The position numbers and the translations under genes are program-made. From the NCBI RefSeq assembly GCF_009846865.1, contig NZ_WUWN01000004.1:1-64000 (forward strand): a stretch of 64,000 bases of DNA, in the 5' to 3' direction. Each line of letters opens with the position of its first letter. Positions within the stretch are counted from its first letter, which is position 1. This document shows positions 1 to 7,856 of this stretch, piece after piece. The notes under the pieces are model-generated. The model saw only the letters and a program-made list of their open reading frames with translations, was not told the origin of the DNA and searched no databases. This DNA is from Puerhibacterium puerhi. GTDB taxonomy: Bacteria; Actinomycetota; Actinomycetes; Actinomycetales; Cellulomonadaceae.

Positions 1-1169
1 GCCGGCGCCCCGCCCGCCGCCCCGCCCGCCTGGGCCACCGGCTCGGGGCGCGGCACCGCGAGCGCCGCGATCGCCGTCGTCGCCGGGATCGCCAGCACCA
101 GCCCGATCGAGCCGACCAGCGTGCGCACCACCTCCTCGGCGATCTCGCCGGAGCTCAGCGCGTTGGCCAGCGGCTGGTCGATCAGCCACAGGTTCATGAG
201 GATCGCCAGCGCCGCCCCGACGTAGGCGAAGGCCATGGTGTAGACGGTCGAGGCGATGTGGTCGCGCCCGATGCGCATCGCCCGGGCGAACAGCACGCGG
301 CGCGGGGCGTGCGGGGCCACCTCGCGCAGCTCCCACACGGCGGAGGCCTGGGTGATGGTGACGTCGTTGAGCACGCCCATGCCGGCCAGCACCAGGCCGC
401 ACAGGGCGATCCCGCGCAGGTCGAGCCCGGGCGCGAGCTGGGGCAGCCACATCGCCTCCTCGCTGGAGGCGCCGGTGACGCGGGCGGCGCCGGATGCCCA
501 CGCCCCGATCCCCGCCGTGAGCGCCAGCCCCACCAGCGTGCCGAGCAGCGCGGTCGACGTGCGCACCGTGAACCCGTGAGCCAGGTAGAGCACCACGAAC
601 ATCACCGCCGAGGACGTCACGAGCGCCACGCCCATGGCCGAGTGCCCCGCGAGCAGCGCCGGGATGGTGAACAGCACGAAGACGGCGAAGGCGAAGCCGA
701 GCCCGGCCAGTGCCGCGAGACCGCGCCATCGGGCGACCAGCAGCACGACCAGCACGAACAGGACGGCGAGCAGCGCCAGCGGCACCTCGCGCTGGAAGTC
801 GATGAACGCGTACGGCGCGGGCTCGTCCGCCAGCACGTCGATGTAGAGCGTGACGACCTCGTCGCCCGGCTCGGGCGCGGCGACGCCGTCCTGCCCCTGC
901 ATGCGTGAGGCGGTGCCGTCGGCGGTCTCGATCGGGTACGTGCCGGTGGCCTCGTCGAGCGGGCCGGTGACCGTGGCGTCCACGAGCCGGGAGCCCTCCG
1001 CGGCCAGCGGCGCGCGCTCGGGGATCTCGCCGTCGTCGGGCCACAGGCTCAGCAGCCCCCAGACGGTCGCGAGGAGGGCCGGCAGCAGGGTGGCGACGAG
1101 GACGATCCGCGTCCGGGTGGACGCCGGCGCGGGCCGGGCGGCAGGCGGGTGCGCGTGACCGTGGGGCAT
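1..1169 (-). CDS. YibE/F-family membrane protein, 3' end outside window
   Basis: Integral membrane protein of the YibE/F family, whose biochemical role is not established. 389 codons are visible from an ATG at 1169 to the window edge, so the C-terminus is missing. A hydrophobic segment (about residues 18-40) is followed by an extracytoplasmic-looking domain of roughly 100 residues and then a run of membrane helices. The stretch at about residues 260-279 (GMGVLNDVTITQASAVWEL) is characteristic of the family. There is no good Shine-Dalgarno; CACCCT six bases before the ATG may be a weak leaderless -10. Family call good; function unknown. Confidence 0.75.
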   Translation of the reverse strand, partial: MPHGHAHPPAARPAPASTRTRIVLVATLLPALLATVWGLLSLWPDDGEIPERAPLAAEGSRLVDATVTGPLDEATGTYPIETADGTASRMQGQDGVAAPEPGDEVVTLYIDVLADEPAPYAFIDFQREVPLALLAVLFVLVVLLVARWRGLAALAGLGFAFAVFVLFTIPALLAGHSAMGVALVTSSAVMFVVLYLAHGFTVRTSTALLGTLVGLALTAGIGAWASGAARVTGASSEEAMWLPQLAPGLDLRGIALCGLVLAGMGVLNDVTITQASAVWELREVAPHAPRRVLFARAMRIGRDHIASTVYTMAFAYVGAALAILMNLWLIDQPLANALSSGEIAEEVVRTLVGSIGLVLAIPATTAIAALAVPRPEPVAQAGGAAGGAP

Positions 1170-1232
1170 GCGGGCAGGGTGGCACGGGCCGACGCCGGGG
1201 CGGCCGAGGTGGCCGGGCGCGCCGCCGGCCTC

Positions 1233-1310
1233 CCGCGTCTGTTCGGCGATTCGTTGGCTGATCGGCGATCCGGATCGCCGATCAGCCAACGAATCACCGA
1301 ACAGACGCGG
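1233..1310. repeat. 39-bp-arm inverted repeat without loop (hairpin A)
   Basis: Two 39-base arms meet directly at 1271/1272 with a single mismatch, giving a near-perfect 78-bp palindrome whose apex reads GATCCGGATC. It lies just downstream of the oxidoreductase stop at 1355 and upstream of the YibE start, so it can act as a terminator between two same-strand genes. It has no T tract. Its apex resembles hairpins at 8980 and 12897. Confidence 0.85.
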
Positions 1311-1354
1311 CGGCCCTGGCGTACAGACGCGGCTGCGGGATCAGTACGGCGCGA

Positions 1355-1996
1355 TCAGTACGCGATGCCGATCTGCTCGCGGCGGTGGGCGCCCTTCTCG
1401 ATCTCGTCGACGACCGCGAGCGCGAAGTCGGCGCCCGAGACGTGCGAGCCGCCCTCGGCGTCGAAGATCGCCACCTCCCCGCCCACGCGGTACTCGCCGC
1501 GGCGCTCACCCGGGTTGAAGGCGCCGAACGTGGCGGCCGGGCTGACGAGCAGCCAGTCGAACGACTCCGGCGTGCCCTGCAGCGCCGGCACGAGCGCGGC
1601 GACCTCGCGGGCCTCGCCGGCGAACTCGGCGGGGACCTGGTCGGTGTCCGCGACGCGCGGGCCGCCCTCCTCCAGGCGCAGCGTGCTCCAGCCGCCCACG
1701 AGGACGAAGCGGGCGCCCTCGGCCTGCGCGAGCTCGATGATGCGGCCGTACGCCTCGGCGAGGTGACCCTCGAGGGCGCCGCGCGGCGACAGTGCGCCGA
1801 CGACGACGTCCGCCCCGCGGACCGCCGTGACCAGCGCGTCGCCCTCGAGCACCTCGCCCTGGACGTAGCGCACGCCGTCCACCGGCGTGGCCGGGACGGA
1901 GCGGCTGAGGCTGGTGACCTCGTGTCCGCGGCCCGCGGCCTCGGCGACGATCGCGGCGCCCGCGTACCCGGTGCCTCCGACGACGGTGATGTTCAT
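1355..1996 (-). CDS. NAD(P)-binding NmrA/YwnB-like oxidoreductase
   Basis: Predicted Rossmann-fold NAD(P)H-binding protein of the atypical SDR type, 213 residues. The N-terminus MNITVVGGTGYAGAAIV carries the GGTGxxG dinucleotide motif, and LVGGWSTL and LLVSPAATF follow where these small reductases have their conserved strands. The ATG at 1996 is chosen because the Rossmann motif starts at once after it; extending upstream adds low-complexity sequence. It is divergent from an HxlR regulator with 109 bp between them, a common arrangement in which the regulator senses electrophiles or quinones and controls the reductase. Substrate unknown. Confidence 0.85.
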   Translation of the reverse strand: MNITVVGGTGYAGAAIVAEAAGRGHEVTSLSRSVPATPVDGVRYVQGEVLEGDALVTAVRGADVVVGALSPRGALEGHLAEAYGRIIELAQAEGARFVLVGGWSTLRLEEGGPRVADTDQVPAEFAGEAREVAALVPALQGTPESFDWLLVSPAATFGAFNPGERRGEYRVGGEVAIFDAEGGSHVSGADFALAVVDEIEKGAHRREQIGIAY

Positions 1997-2077
1997 GCCA
2001 CGCAACCTTCCTGATCGGTGTGCCGGTGCTCCCGGCGGGTGGATCGACGGCCCGGGCCCTTTCCCCGCGCAACCGTC

Positions 2078-2098
2078 TTGGTTACCGTAGGAGACCAA
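2078..2098. promoter_or_regulatory. Candidate HxlR operator in the divergent promoter region
   Basis: TTGGT at 2078-2082 and ACCAA at 2094-2098 form an inverted repeat with an 11-bp spacer. A second dyad, GTGGT-A-ACCAC, sits at 2124-2134 over the possible GTG start of the HxlR gene. Binding by the adjacent HxlR protein is inferred from position. Confidence 0.4.
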
Positions 2099-2105
2099 CT
2101 CCCCG

Positions 2106-2576
2106 ATGGGAAGAAGGCACTTCGTGGTAACCACCTCGCCCGCACCCCGAGGCAGCACTGCCGGAGCAGATGGCGCCGCCCGCCCGGACGACGCCGTGCG
2201 CCTCGGCGACCGCCCCGAGGGCAACCCCTACCTGGCCGGCTGCCCCACCCGGCACATCCTCGACCGCATCGGCGACCGCTGGACGGTGCTGGTGGTGGGC
2301 GTGCTCTCCGAGGGCACCGCCCGGTTCAGCGAGCTGCGCCGCCGCGTCGACGGCATCTCCCAGAAGATGCTCACCCAGACGCTGCGCGAGCTGGAGCGCG
2401 ACGGCCTGGTCGCGCGCACCGTGCACGCCGAGGTGCCGGTGCGGGTCGAGTACTCCCTCACCGCCGCCGGGCGCAGCCTCACCGGGCCGCTCAAGGCGCT
2501 CGAGGACTGGTCGGTGGCGCACCTCGGCGCCGTGCTCACGGCCCGCCAGGCGTACGACGACGGCCGCGCCGCCTGA
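2106..2576 (+). CDS. HxlR-family transcriptional regulator
   Basis: Winged-helix DNA-binding regulator of the HxlR type, up to 156 residues. The domain begins at CPTRHILDRIGDRWTVLVV, with the single cysteine before the first helix that many redox- or electrophile-sensing HxlR proteins keep. FSELRRRVDGISQKMLTQTL is the recognition region and RVEYSLTAAGRSL the wing. An ATG at 2106 gives the longest form; a GTG at 2124 is a strong alternative because GAAGG lies six bases before it. It is divergent from the NAD(P)-binding reductase, its likely target. Confidence 0.9.
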   Translation: MGRRHFVVTTSPAPRGSTAGADGAARPDDAVRLGDRPEGNPYLAGCPTRHILDRIGDRWTVLVVGVLSEGTARFSELRRRVDGISQKMLTQTLRELERDGLVARTVHAEVPVRVEYSLTAAGRSLTGPLKALEDWSVAHLGAVLTARQAYDDGRAA

Positions 2577-2582
2577 CCCGCT

Positions 2583-2646
2583 CGCCGAGACCTGAGCTGT
2601 GGTCGCCTCGCACGACGCCGAGGCGACCACAAGTCAGGTCTCGGCG
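2583..2646. terminator. Long hairpin after HxlR gene (hairpin B)
   Basis: Arms 2583-2610 and 2619-2646 pair over 25 bases with a 3-base internal bulge on each side and an 8-base loop. It starts six bases after the HxlR stop and has no T run, as is usual for strong GC-rich hairpins in this window. Confidence 0.75.
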
Positions 2647-2726
2647 TCGGGGCGCGGCAGCGAGCGGGGGCACGGCGCGGGCACGGAGGGGGCACGGCGC
2701 GGGCGGAGCGCGGGTGCTCGGCCGCC

Positions 2727-2732
2727 TAGGGT
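2727..2732 (+). promoter_or_regulatory. Leaderless -10 element (TAGGGT)
   Basis: TAGGGT lies 7 bp before the GTG at 2740. There is no Shine-Dalgarno, so the transcript probably begins at or next to the start codon. Confidence 0.55.
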
Positions 2733-2739
2733 GGTCCCC

Positions 2740-3438
2740 GTGGATCGTCTGGTGCGGTGGGTGCGCGGGCTGCTGGTCGGCAGCACCGCGCTCAGCCTCG
2801 CCGTCGGCGCCCACGTGCTGGCCGGCGACGGCGTCCCGACGGCGGGCATCGCGCTCGCCGCGCTGGTCGCCACCGTGCTGCCGCCCGCCGTCTGGCTCGC
2901 CCGGCGGCCGCTGAGCCTGCCGCGCGTGCTGCCGGTCGCCGCGGCGCTGCAGGTCGCGCTGCACGTCGAGCTGAGCGTGCTCGCCCACGGCGCGCACGCC
3001 GGCCACGCCGCGACGGGTGCCGCGGGCGCCGGCCTGCACGCCGGACACGCCGCGCACCTCGACCCGACGGCGCTGCAGGAGCTGCTGCAGCAGCAGTCCG
3101 CGCTCACCGGCGGCGGCGCCCACGCGCTGCTCCCCTCGGCGCCGATGCTCGCCGCCCACGCCGCGGCGGTGCTGCTGACGTGCGTCCTCCTGGCCACCGG
3201 CGACCGCACGGCCACCTGGCTGCTCACCTGGCTGACCGCCGTCGCGCTGCTGGTGCGCGCGGCCGCGCAACCCGCGCCTCGCGCCCGGCGCCGCGGCGTC
3301 GTCGTCGACCCCCTGCAGCCGCGCCGCACCCTCGACCGGCTGGGCGCCGGAGGGCTGCGGTTCCGCGGCCCCCCGCGCGGGATCCCGGCCGCCCGCGCCA
3401 CGCAAACCGCGCTCGCGGGCCTCGCGGCCGCCTGCTGA
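2740..3438 (+). CDS. His-rich integral membrane protein beside copper genes
   Basis: Predicted membrane protein of 232 residues, start GTG (VDRLVRWVRGLL) chosen from the -10 box 7 bp upstream. About five hydrophobic segments are visible. Between the second and third lies a loop rich in histidine (AHGAHAGHAATGAAGAGLHA and beyond), which could bind a metal. The C-terminus is a basic, Pro/Arg-rich cytoplasmic tail. It directly precedes ycnI and copC on the same strand, so a part in copper handling is plausible, but I recognise no named family and the function is inferred from context only. Confidence 0.7.
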   Translation: MDRLVRWVRGLLVGSTALSLAVGAHVLAGDGVPTAGIALAALVATVLPPAVWLARRPLSLPRVLPVAAALQVALHVELSVLAHGAHAGHAATGAAGAGLHAGHAAHLDPTALQELLQQQSALTGGGAHALLPSAPMLAAHAAAVLLTCVLLATGDRTATWLLTWLTAVALLVRAAAQPAPRARRRGVVVDPLQPRRTLDRLGAGGLRFRGPPRGIPAARATQTALAGLAAAC

Positions 3439-3497
3439 CCCGCTCCTCGGCCGAGGGGCGGGTGCCCCTCGTACGCCTGAGCCCCAGGAGCTGTCCC

Positions 3498-4379
3498 ATG
3501 CACGCACGTCCGACCCTGCGCCGCGCCCTCGTCACGGCCGGCGCGGCCCTGACCCTCACCGCGCTCGCCGCCGCACCGGCATCGGCGCACGTCCGCGTCA
3601 CCCCCGACGGCGAGGCCGCGGCCGGCGGCTACGCCGTCCTGACCTTCCGCGTCCCCAACGAGTCGGCCACGGCCGCGACCACCAAGGTCGAGGTGGCGCT
3701 GCCCACCGAAACCCCGCTGGCCAGCGTCTCCGTGGAGCCGGTGCCCGGCTGGACCGCCGAGGTCGAGCGGGCCCCGCTGCCCGAGCCCGTCGAGCTGCAC
3801 GGCACCGAGGTCACCGAGGCGCCCGTGCGCGTCACGTGGACCGCCGACTCCGACACCGCCGCCTTGAGCGACGGCGAGTTCCAGCGCTTCACGATCTCGG
3901 CCGGGCCGCTGCCCGAGGTCGACGAGCTCCTGCTGCCCACGACGCAGACCTACACCGACGGCAGCGTCGTCGCGTGGGACGAGCCCACGCCCGCGTCCGG
4001 CGAGGAACCGGAGCACCCTGCCCCGGTGCTGCAGGTGTCGGCGGCGTCCGACGCCGGGACGTCGGACGCCGTCGCAGGAGCCGGAGCCGGGACCGAGGAG
4101 GACGGCGCGGCGGCCGCCGGCACGTCGGCCACTGCCGACGACGGCGGCCCCGGCCTCGGGACCGCCCTGGGCGCGGCGGGGCTCGGCCTCGGCCTCGTGG
4201 GCGCCGTGACCGGCACGGTCGCCGTCGCCCGCACCCAGCGCAGGGCCGCAGGGCCCGGCGCCGCGGGCTCGGCCGACGCCGCGCAGGCCCCAGCCCAGAC
4301 CGCAGCGCAGGCCGCAGCGCAGGCCGCCGCACAGGCCGCAGCGCAGGCCGCCGCGCAGACCACCGGGGAGGCCCGATGA
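3498..4379 (+). CDS. ycnI: YcnI family (DUF1775) copper-binding protein, membrane-anchored
   Basis: Secreted and C-terminally anchored copper-binding protein, 293 residues. A signal peptide ends in ALAAAPASA, so the mature chain would begin with histidine (HVRVTPDGEA), the ligand used by the family for Cu(II). The YcnI domain runs to about residue 165 (FRVPNESA, GWTAEVE, FTISAGPLP). A Ser/Ala/Glu-rich stalk, one membrane helix (about 215-240) and an AAQAAAQ repeat tail follow. AGGAG at 3486-3490 sets the ATG at 3498. The stop overlaps the copC start by 4 bp (ATGA), so the two are translationally coupled. Confidence 0.92.
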   Translation: MHARPTLRRALVTAGAALTLTALAAAPASAHVRVTPDGEAAAGGYAVLTFRVPNESATAATTKVEVALPTETPLASVSVEPVPGWTAEVERAPLPEPVELHGTEVTEAPVRVTWTADSDTAALSDGEFQRFTISAGPLPEVDELLLPTTQTYTDGSVVAWDEPTPASGEEPEHPAPVLQVSAASDAGTSDAVAGAGAGTEEDGAAAAGTSATADDGGPGLGTALGAAGLGLGLVGAVTGTVAVARTQRRAAGPGAAGSADAAQAPAQTAAQAAAQAAAQAAAQAAAQTTGEAR

Positions 4380-5104
4380 CCGCGCTCCGCACCCTCCGCG
4401 CGGGCGCCCGGCGCGCCGCCGTCGTCGCCGTGGCCGCTGCCCTCGCCGCGCCCGGCCTGCTCACCCTCGCCGCCGCCCCGGCGTCGGCGCACAACGTGCT
4501 GGTCGGCACGAACCCGCCGGCCGACCAGACGCTCGCCGAGCCGCTCGACCAGGTGACGCTGACGTTCGACGACGTCGTGCTCGACCTGGGCGGCGGGGGC
4601 GGCGAGGGCGGCGGCGGCACGGCGCTGGACGTGACGGGGCCCGACGGCACCCACCACGCGACGGCCTGCCCGTCCGTCGTGGACACCACTGTCAGCGCGC
4701 CGGTGGCGCTCGGAGAGGCCGGCACCTACACGGTGGCCTACCGGGTGGTGTCCGCCGACGGCCACCCGATCAGCGGCCGGTACCAGTTCGACTACGCGCC
4801 GCCGGAGGGCACGCCGGCCACCGCGGGCACGGCCGCGGCGGCGTGCGGGGCGTCCGACGGCGCCGCGTCCGACGACGGGTCGGCCGGCCGGTCCGCAGGA
4901 GACGCGGGCGGCGCGTCCGACGCCGGCACCGCCGCGCCCGAGACCGGAACCGACGCCGGCACCGCCGACACCGGGACCGCCGCGACGGTCACCGGCACGA
5001 CCTGGGACGTCAGCCCGGGCGCGGCGATCGGCATCGCGGCGGGCACCGCCGTCGTCGGCGCCGCCGCCGTCCTCGTCGCGCTGCGGCTCGCCCGCCGCCG
5101 CTGA
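4376..5104 (+). CDS. copC: CopC-domain copper-binding protein
   Basis: Periplasmic-type CopC domain protein, 242 residues, exported and anchored. The signal peptide ends APASA and mature residue 1 is histidine (HNVLVGTNPPADQ), the standard copper ligand; the second signature SADGHPISGRYQF carries the conserved Asp-Gly-His. A Gly-rich insert (GGGGGEGGGG) interrupts the beta domain. A long Ala/Thr/Asp-rich stalk leads to a final membrane helix (about 214-236) and an Arg tail. It overlaps ycnI by 4 bp. No CopD-like membrane partner is fused or adjacent; the upstream His-rich membrane protein may fill that place. Confidence 0.92.
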   Translation: MTALRTLRAGARRAAVVAVAAALAAPGLLTLAAAPASAHNVLVGTNPPADQTLAEPLDQVTLTFDDVVLDLGGGGGEGGGGTALDVTGPDGTHHATACPSVVDTTVSAPVALGEAGTYTVAYRVVSADGHPISGRYQFDYAPPEGTPATAGTAAAACGASDGAASDDGSAGRSAGDAGGASDAGTAAPETGTDAGTADTGTAATVTGTTWDVSPGAAIGIAAGTAVVGAAAVLVALRLARRR

Positions 5105-5106
5105 CA

Positions 5107-5147
5107 CCGCGGGTCGCCCGCCCCGCACCGGGGCGGGTGACCCGCGG
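5107..5147. terminator. Terminator hairpin after copC
   Basis: An 18-base stem (CCGCGGGTC and CCCGCCCC with their complements, one mismatch) and a short loop begin 3 bp after the copC stop. This closes the ycnI-copC transcript before the CDF gene. Confidence 0.75.
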
Positions 5148-5203
5148 CACCGGCCGGTCCGCGCGGCCCGTCCGCGGCTACCGTGGATCCCGAAGGAGGA
5201 GGC

Positions 5204-6142
5204 ATGACGCACGGTCACGACCACGGCGCGGCCGGCGCGGCCGGCGCGGGCTCCGCGCCCGCGCAGCGGCGGCGGCTCGCGGTCGCGCTCGGCATCACCG
5301 TCACGGTGCTCGTCGCCGAGGTCGTCGGCGCGGCGGTCACCGGCTCCCTCGCGCTGCTGGTCGACGCCGGCCACATGCTCACCGACGCCGGGGGCCTGCT
5401 GCTCGCGCTGGTGGCCGCGTCGCTCATGGCCCGCCCCGCGACGTCGCGCCGCACCTGGGGCTGGCGGCGCGCCGAGGTGGTGGCCGCCGGGGTCCAGGCC
5501 GCGATCCTGCTCGCCGTCGGGGTGTACGCGCTGGTCGAGGGCGCGCGGCGGCTCGCCGCGCCGCCGGAGGTGCAGCCGGCCGGGATGCTGGTCATCGGCG
5601 CCGTCGGCCTCGTGGCGAACGTCGTGTGCCTCGCCGTGCTGGCCGGCGGCCGCACCGCCAACCTCAACCTGCGCGCCGCGTTCCTCGAGGTCGCCGCCGA
5701 CGCCCTCGGCTCGGTGGCCGTCATCGCCGGCGCCGTCGTCGTGGCCACCACCGGCTGGGAACGGGCCGACGCCGTCGCCGGCATGCTGGTCGCGCTGTGG
5801 ATCGTGCCCCGCTCCGTGGTGATCCTGCGCGAGTCCGGCGACGTGCTGCTCGAGACCACGCCCACCGGGCTCGACCTGGACGCCGTGCGGGCCCACCTGC
5901 TGGCGCTGCCGCACGTGCGGGAGGTGCACGACCTGCACGCGGGGCGGATCTCCACCACCCTGCCGGTGCTCAGCGCGCACGTGGTGGTCGACGACTCCTG
6001 CTTCCGCGACGGGCACGCCCCGCAGGTGCTCGACCAGCTGCAGGACTGCGTGGCCCGGCACTTCCCGGTGAGCGTCGAGCACTCGACGTTCCAGCTCGAG
6101 CCGGCGGGGCACGCCGCGCACGAGCACCACGAGTCCTGCTGA
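5204..6142 (+). CDS. Cation diffusion facilitator (CzcD/ZitB-like) metal exporter
   Basis: Proton-coupled divalent metal (Zn/Co-type) exporter of the inner membrane, 312 residues. The N-terminus is His-rich (MTHGHDHG). Six membrane helices are visible; TM2 carries HMLTD (HxxxD) and TM5 carries EVAAD (ExxxD), the metal site seen in CzcD-type proteins. The cytoplasmic C-terminal domain contains LPHVREVHDLHA and ends in a His/Cys tail (HAAHEHHESC). GGAGGAGG directly before ATG 5204 fixes the start over an in-frame GTG at 5183. It follows the copper genes but is separated from them by a terminator. Confidence 0.93.
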   Translation: MTHGHDHGAAGAAGAGSAPAQRRRLAVALGITVTVLVAEVVGAAVTGSLALLVDAGHMLTDAGGLLLALVAASLMARPATSRRTWGWRRAEVVAAGVQAAILLAVGVYALVEGARRLAAPPEVQPAGMLVIGAVGLVANVVCLAVLAGGRTANLNLRAAFLEVAADALGSVAVIAGAVVVATTGWERADAVAGMLVALWIVPRSVVILRESGDVLLETTPTGLDLDAVRAHLLALPHVREVHDLHAGRISTTLPVLSAHVVVDDSCFRDGHAPQVLDQLQDCVARHFPVSVEHSTFQLEPAGHAAHEHHESC

Positions 6143-6174
6143 GCGGGCGACGTCGGCCCCCCGGTGACGTGAAC

Positions 6175-6180
6175 GAGGAT
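6175..6180 (+). promoter_or_regulatory. Possible leaderless -10 (GAGGAT)
   Basis: GAGGAT sits 6 bp before the GTG at 6187. It fits the spacing of other leaderless promoters here, although the first base is not T. Confidence 0.3.
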
Positions 6181-6186
6181 GGTCCC

Positions 6187-6771
6187 GTGCAGGACGCCGG
6201 CCCCCACGCCACCCCGGACTCCCCCGCCACGCCTCCCCGGAGGCGACGCCGCCGCGGGCGCGAGCTGCCCGACCTGCCGCCCGAGGCGCTCGCCGAGGCC
6301 GTGGCGGACCGCGTGCGCGAGCGGGTCTACGTCACGTTCGCCACGCTCGCGGTGCTGCTCACCCTGGGCGCCCACAGCCACGGGCTGCGGGCGGCGCCGG
6401 CGGCCGCGAGCCTGGTCATCACCGCGGTCGGCACGGTGGTGGCCGCGTACGTGGCCGAGCTGATCGCCCACGTGGCCGTGCACGCCGAGCTGCCCGGCCG
6501 ACTGCTGCTGCGCCGGATGGCCTGGGTGAGCCTCGGCGCCGTGACGACGGCGGTGGTGCCGCTGCTGCTGCTCGGTGCGGCCGCGCTGGGCTGGTGGGAG
6601 GTCGGCACGGCGCTGGTGGCCGGGTCGGTGACACTCGTCGCGACGCTCGTGCTGATCGGCTGGTTCGGCCTGCGGCGCGCCCGCCTGCCGTGGTGGCAGA
6701 AGCTCCTGGCCCTCGTGGTGCTGGCGGCGCTGGGCACTTTGGTGCTCGTGCTCAAGATGCTGGCGCACTGA
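6187..6771 (+). CDS. Membrane protein of unknown function, 4-5 TM
   Basis: Predicted integral membrane protein of 194 residues that I cannot assign to a named family. A Pro/Arg-rich cytoplasmic N-terminus (RRRRRRGRELPDLPPEAL) is followed by helices from about residues 47, 80, 115, 140 and 170. YVAELIAHVAVHAEL between helices 2 and 3 and the WWQKLLALVVL segment are notable. The start is GTG 6187, 6 bp after a -10-like GAGGAT; a GTG at 6169 would add six residues. It is alone between the CDF gene and a small basic protein. Confidence 0.75.
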   Translation: MQDAGPHATPDSPATPPRRRRRRGRELPDLPPEALAEAVADRVRERVYVTFATLAVLLTLGAHSHGLRAAPAAASLVITAVGTVVAAYVAELIAHVAVHAELPGRLLLRRMAWVSLGAVTTAVVPLLLLGAAALGWWEVGTALVAGSVTLVATLVLIGWFGLRRARLPWWQKLLALVVLAALGTLVLVLKMLAH

Positions 6772-6853
6772 CGCGGAGGTGGCGACGGCGCGACGCGCTG
6801 CGGGAGCGGCCGCCAACAGAGACGATGGAGTCCCCCGACGCGAGGAGGTCACC

Positions 6854-7177
6854 ATGGGCAAGGCCATGACGAAGTCCACGAAGCAGGGCGGGCGCCGCAA
6901 GGGCGGGCTGCGCCGGGTCGTCATGCTCACGACGGCCGCGCTCGCCGCGACCGCCGTCGTCAAGGAGCTGCGCCAGCCGAAGGAGCAGCGCAGCTGGCAC
7001 GGCACCGTCGCCGGCTTCGTGCCGTACGACTTCCGCATGCCGTCCGTCGCCAAGATGCGCGAGCACATGTGGGCCCCGGAGAACCCGCAGGTGCTGCCCC
7101 CGCGGGCGTTCGGCGTCGGCTGGGACGTCAACGTCGGCCGGCTGGTCGCGCTGGCGCGGCGCAAGACCGCGAGCTGA
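6854..7177 (+). CDS. DUF5808-like small protein
   Basis: Protein of 107 residues with a basic N-terminus, one hydrophobic stretch (VVMLTTAALAATAVV, about residues 22-36) and a C-terminal segment PYDFRMPSVAKMREHMWAPE, followed by PRAFGVGWDVNVGRL. The last part matches the PRxFGxGWxxN pattern of DUF5808 proteins, often found in actinobacterial membrane-associated proteins. GAGGAGG at 6842-6848 and the ATG at 6854 give a good ribosome site. Function unknown; the family call is from memory of the motif. Confidence 0.8.
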   Translation: MGKAMTKSTKQGGRRKGGLRRVVMLTTAALAATAVVKELRQPKEQRSWHGTVAGFVPYDFRMPSVAKMREHMWAPENPQVLPPRAFGVGWDVNVGRLVALARRKTAS

Positions 7178-7249
7178 GCCCCTCGCGGCTGCAGGACGGG
7201 CCGCTGATCAGGCGGCCGGCGCGGTGACGCGCCGGCCGTCGCGCGCAGC

Positions 7250-7564
7250 TCAGTGCGTGAGCTTGAGCCCGATGACGCAGCCGACGAGCCCGGCGATGAG
7301 CAGCAGCCGCACCACGGAGACCGGCTCGGCGCCGGTCAGCATCCCGTAGATCACGGTCAGCGCCGCGCCGATGCCCACCCAGACGGCGTAGGCGGTGCCC
7401 ACGGGCAGGTCGCGCATCGCGTAGGCGAGGCCGCCCATGCTGGCCACGACGGAGACGCCGAACACGACGGACGGCCAGAGTCTCGAGAAGCCCTCCGAGC
7501 GGTCCAGCGCGGTGGCCCACACGGCCTCGAGGGCGCCGGAGAGGACGAGGACGATCCAGGACAT
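7250..7564 (-). CDS. gdx: SMR-family guanidinium exporter (Gdx/SugE type)
   Basis: Small multidrug resistance transporter of 104 residues with four membrane helices. Proteins of the Gdx branch export guanidinium in exchange for protons as antiparallel dimers. The catalytic Glu13 and the Gdx-type Trp16 are present (SGALEAVW), as is GTAYAVW at residues 56-62, which separates SugE/Gdx from EmrE-like pumps. A guanidine-III riboswitch ends just before its Shine-Dalgarno (GGUGGAG) and confirms the substrate. It is monocistronic here. ATG 7564 is the only start after the switch. Confidence 0.95.
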   Translation of the reverse strand: MSWIVLVLSGALEAVWATALDRSEGFSRLWPSVVFGVSVVASMGGLAYAMRDLPVGTAYAVWVGIGAALTVIYGMLTGAEPVSVVRLLLIAGLVGCVIGLKLTH

Positions 7565-7579
7565 GGTGATCACTCCACC

Positions 7580-7620
7580 GCGCCGTCTTGTCGCACACCG
7601 GGTACGGCGCCCTCGTCCGG
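7580..7620 (-). ncRNA. Guanidine-III (ykkC-III) riboswitch
   Basis: Read on the minus strand, the 41 nt contain CCGGACGAGG, then CGCCGUACCCGGU, then GACAAGACGGCGC. These are the conserved blocks and pseudoknot halves of the class-III guanidine riboswitch, common in actinobacteria. The 3' end abuts the Shine-Dalgarno GGUGGAG of the guanidinium exporter (start 7564). Ligand binding would control access to that site. Recognition rests on sequence and on the matching downstream gene. Confidence 0.92.
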
Positions 7621-7856
7621 GAGCCCGCCGACCTCGCGGGGGCTCTGCCCGGGAGGGTGTCACACCGGGGTGCGGGGGTCAAAGGTCGCGGGGTCCGCGA
7701 GTCGCCCGGTCCGCCCCTCGCCCGGCGGCCGACCCGGACCCTCCGGTCGGAAGCGATCGTCCGACACCGTCCGGCGCGCCCGGACGAGACGCCGACGGCT
7801 GCGCGCCCGTCGCGAGGAGCGCTCCGAGCGTGCGGACCGGTCGCGCGGGCGACGAG

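Noticed and set aside
2634-4016. Long open frame on the minus strand opposite the copper genes
   Set aside because: High GC leaves long stop-free shadows; composition is Arg/Gly/Ala-rich without motifs, while the plus strand carries YcnI.
3950-6130. 726-codon minus-strand frame opposite copC and the CDF transporter
   Set aside because: Shadow of real genes on the plus strand; low-complexity His/Gly/Arg/Gln sequence.
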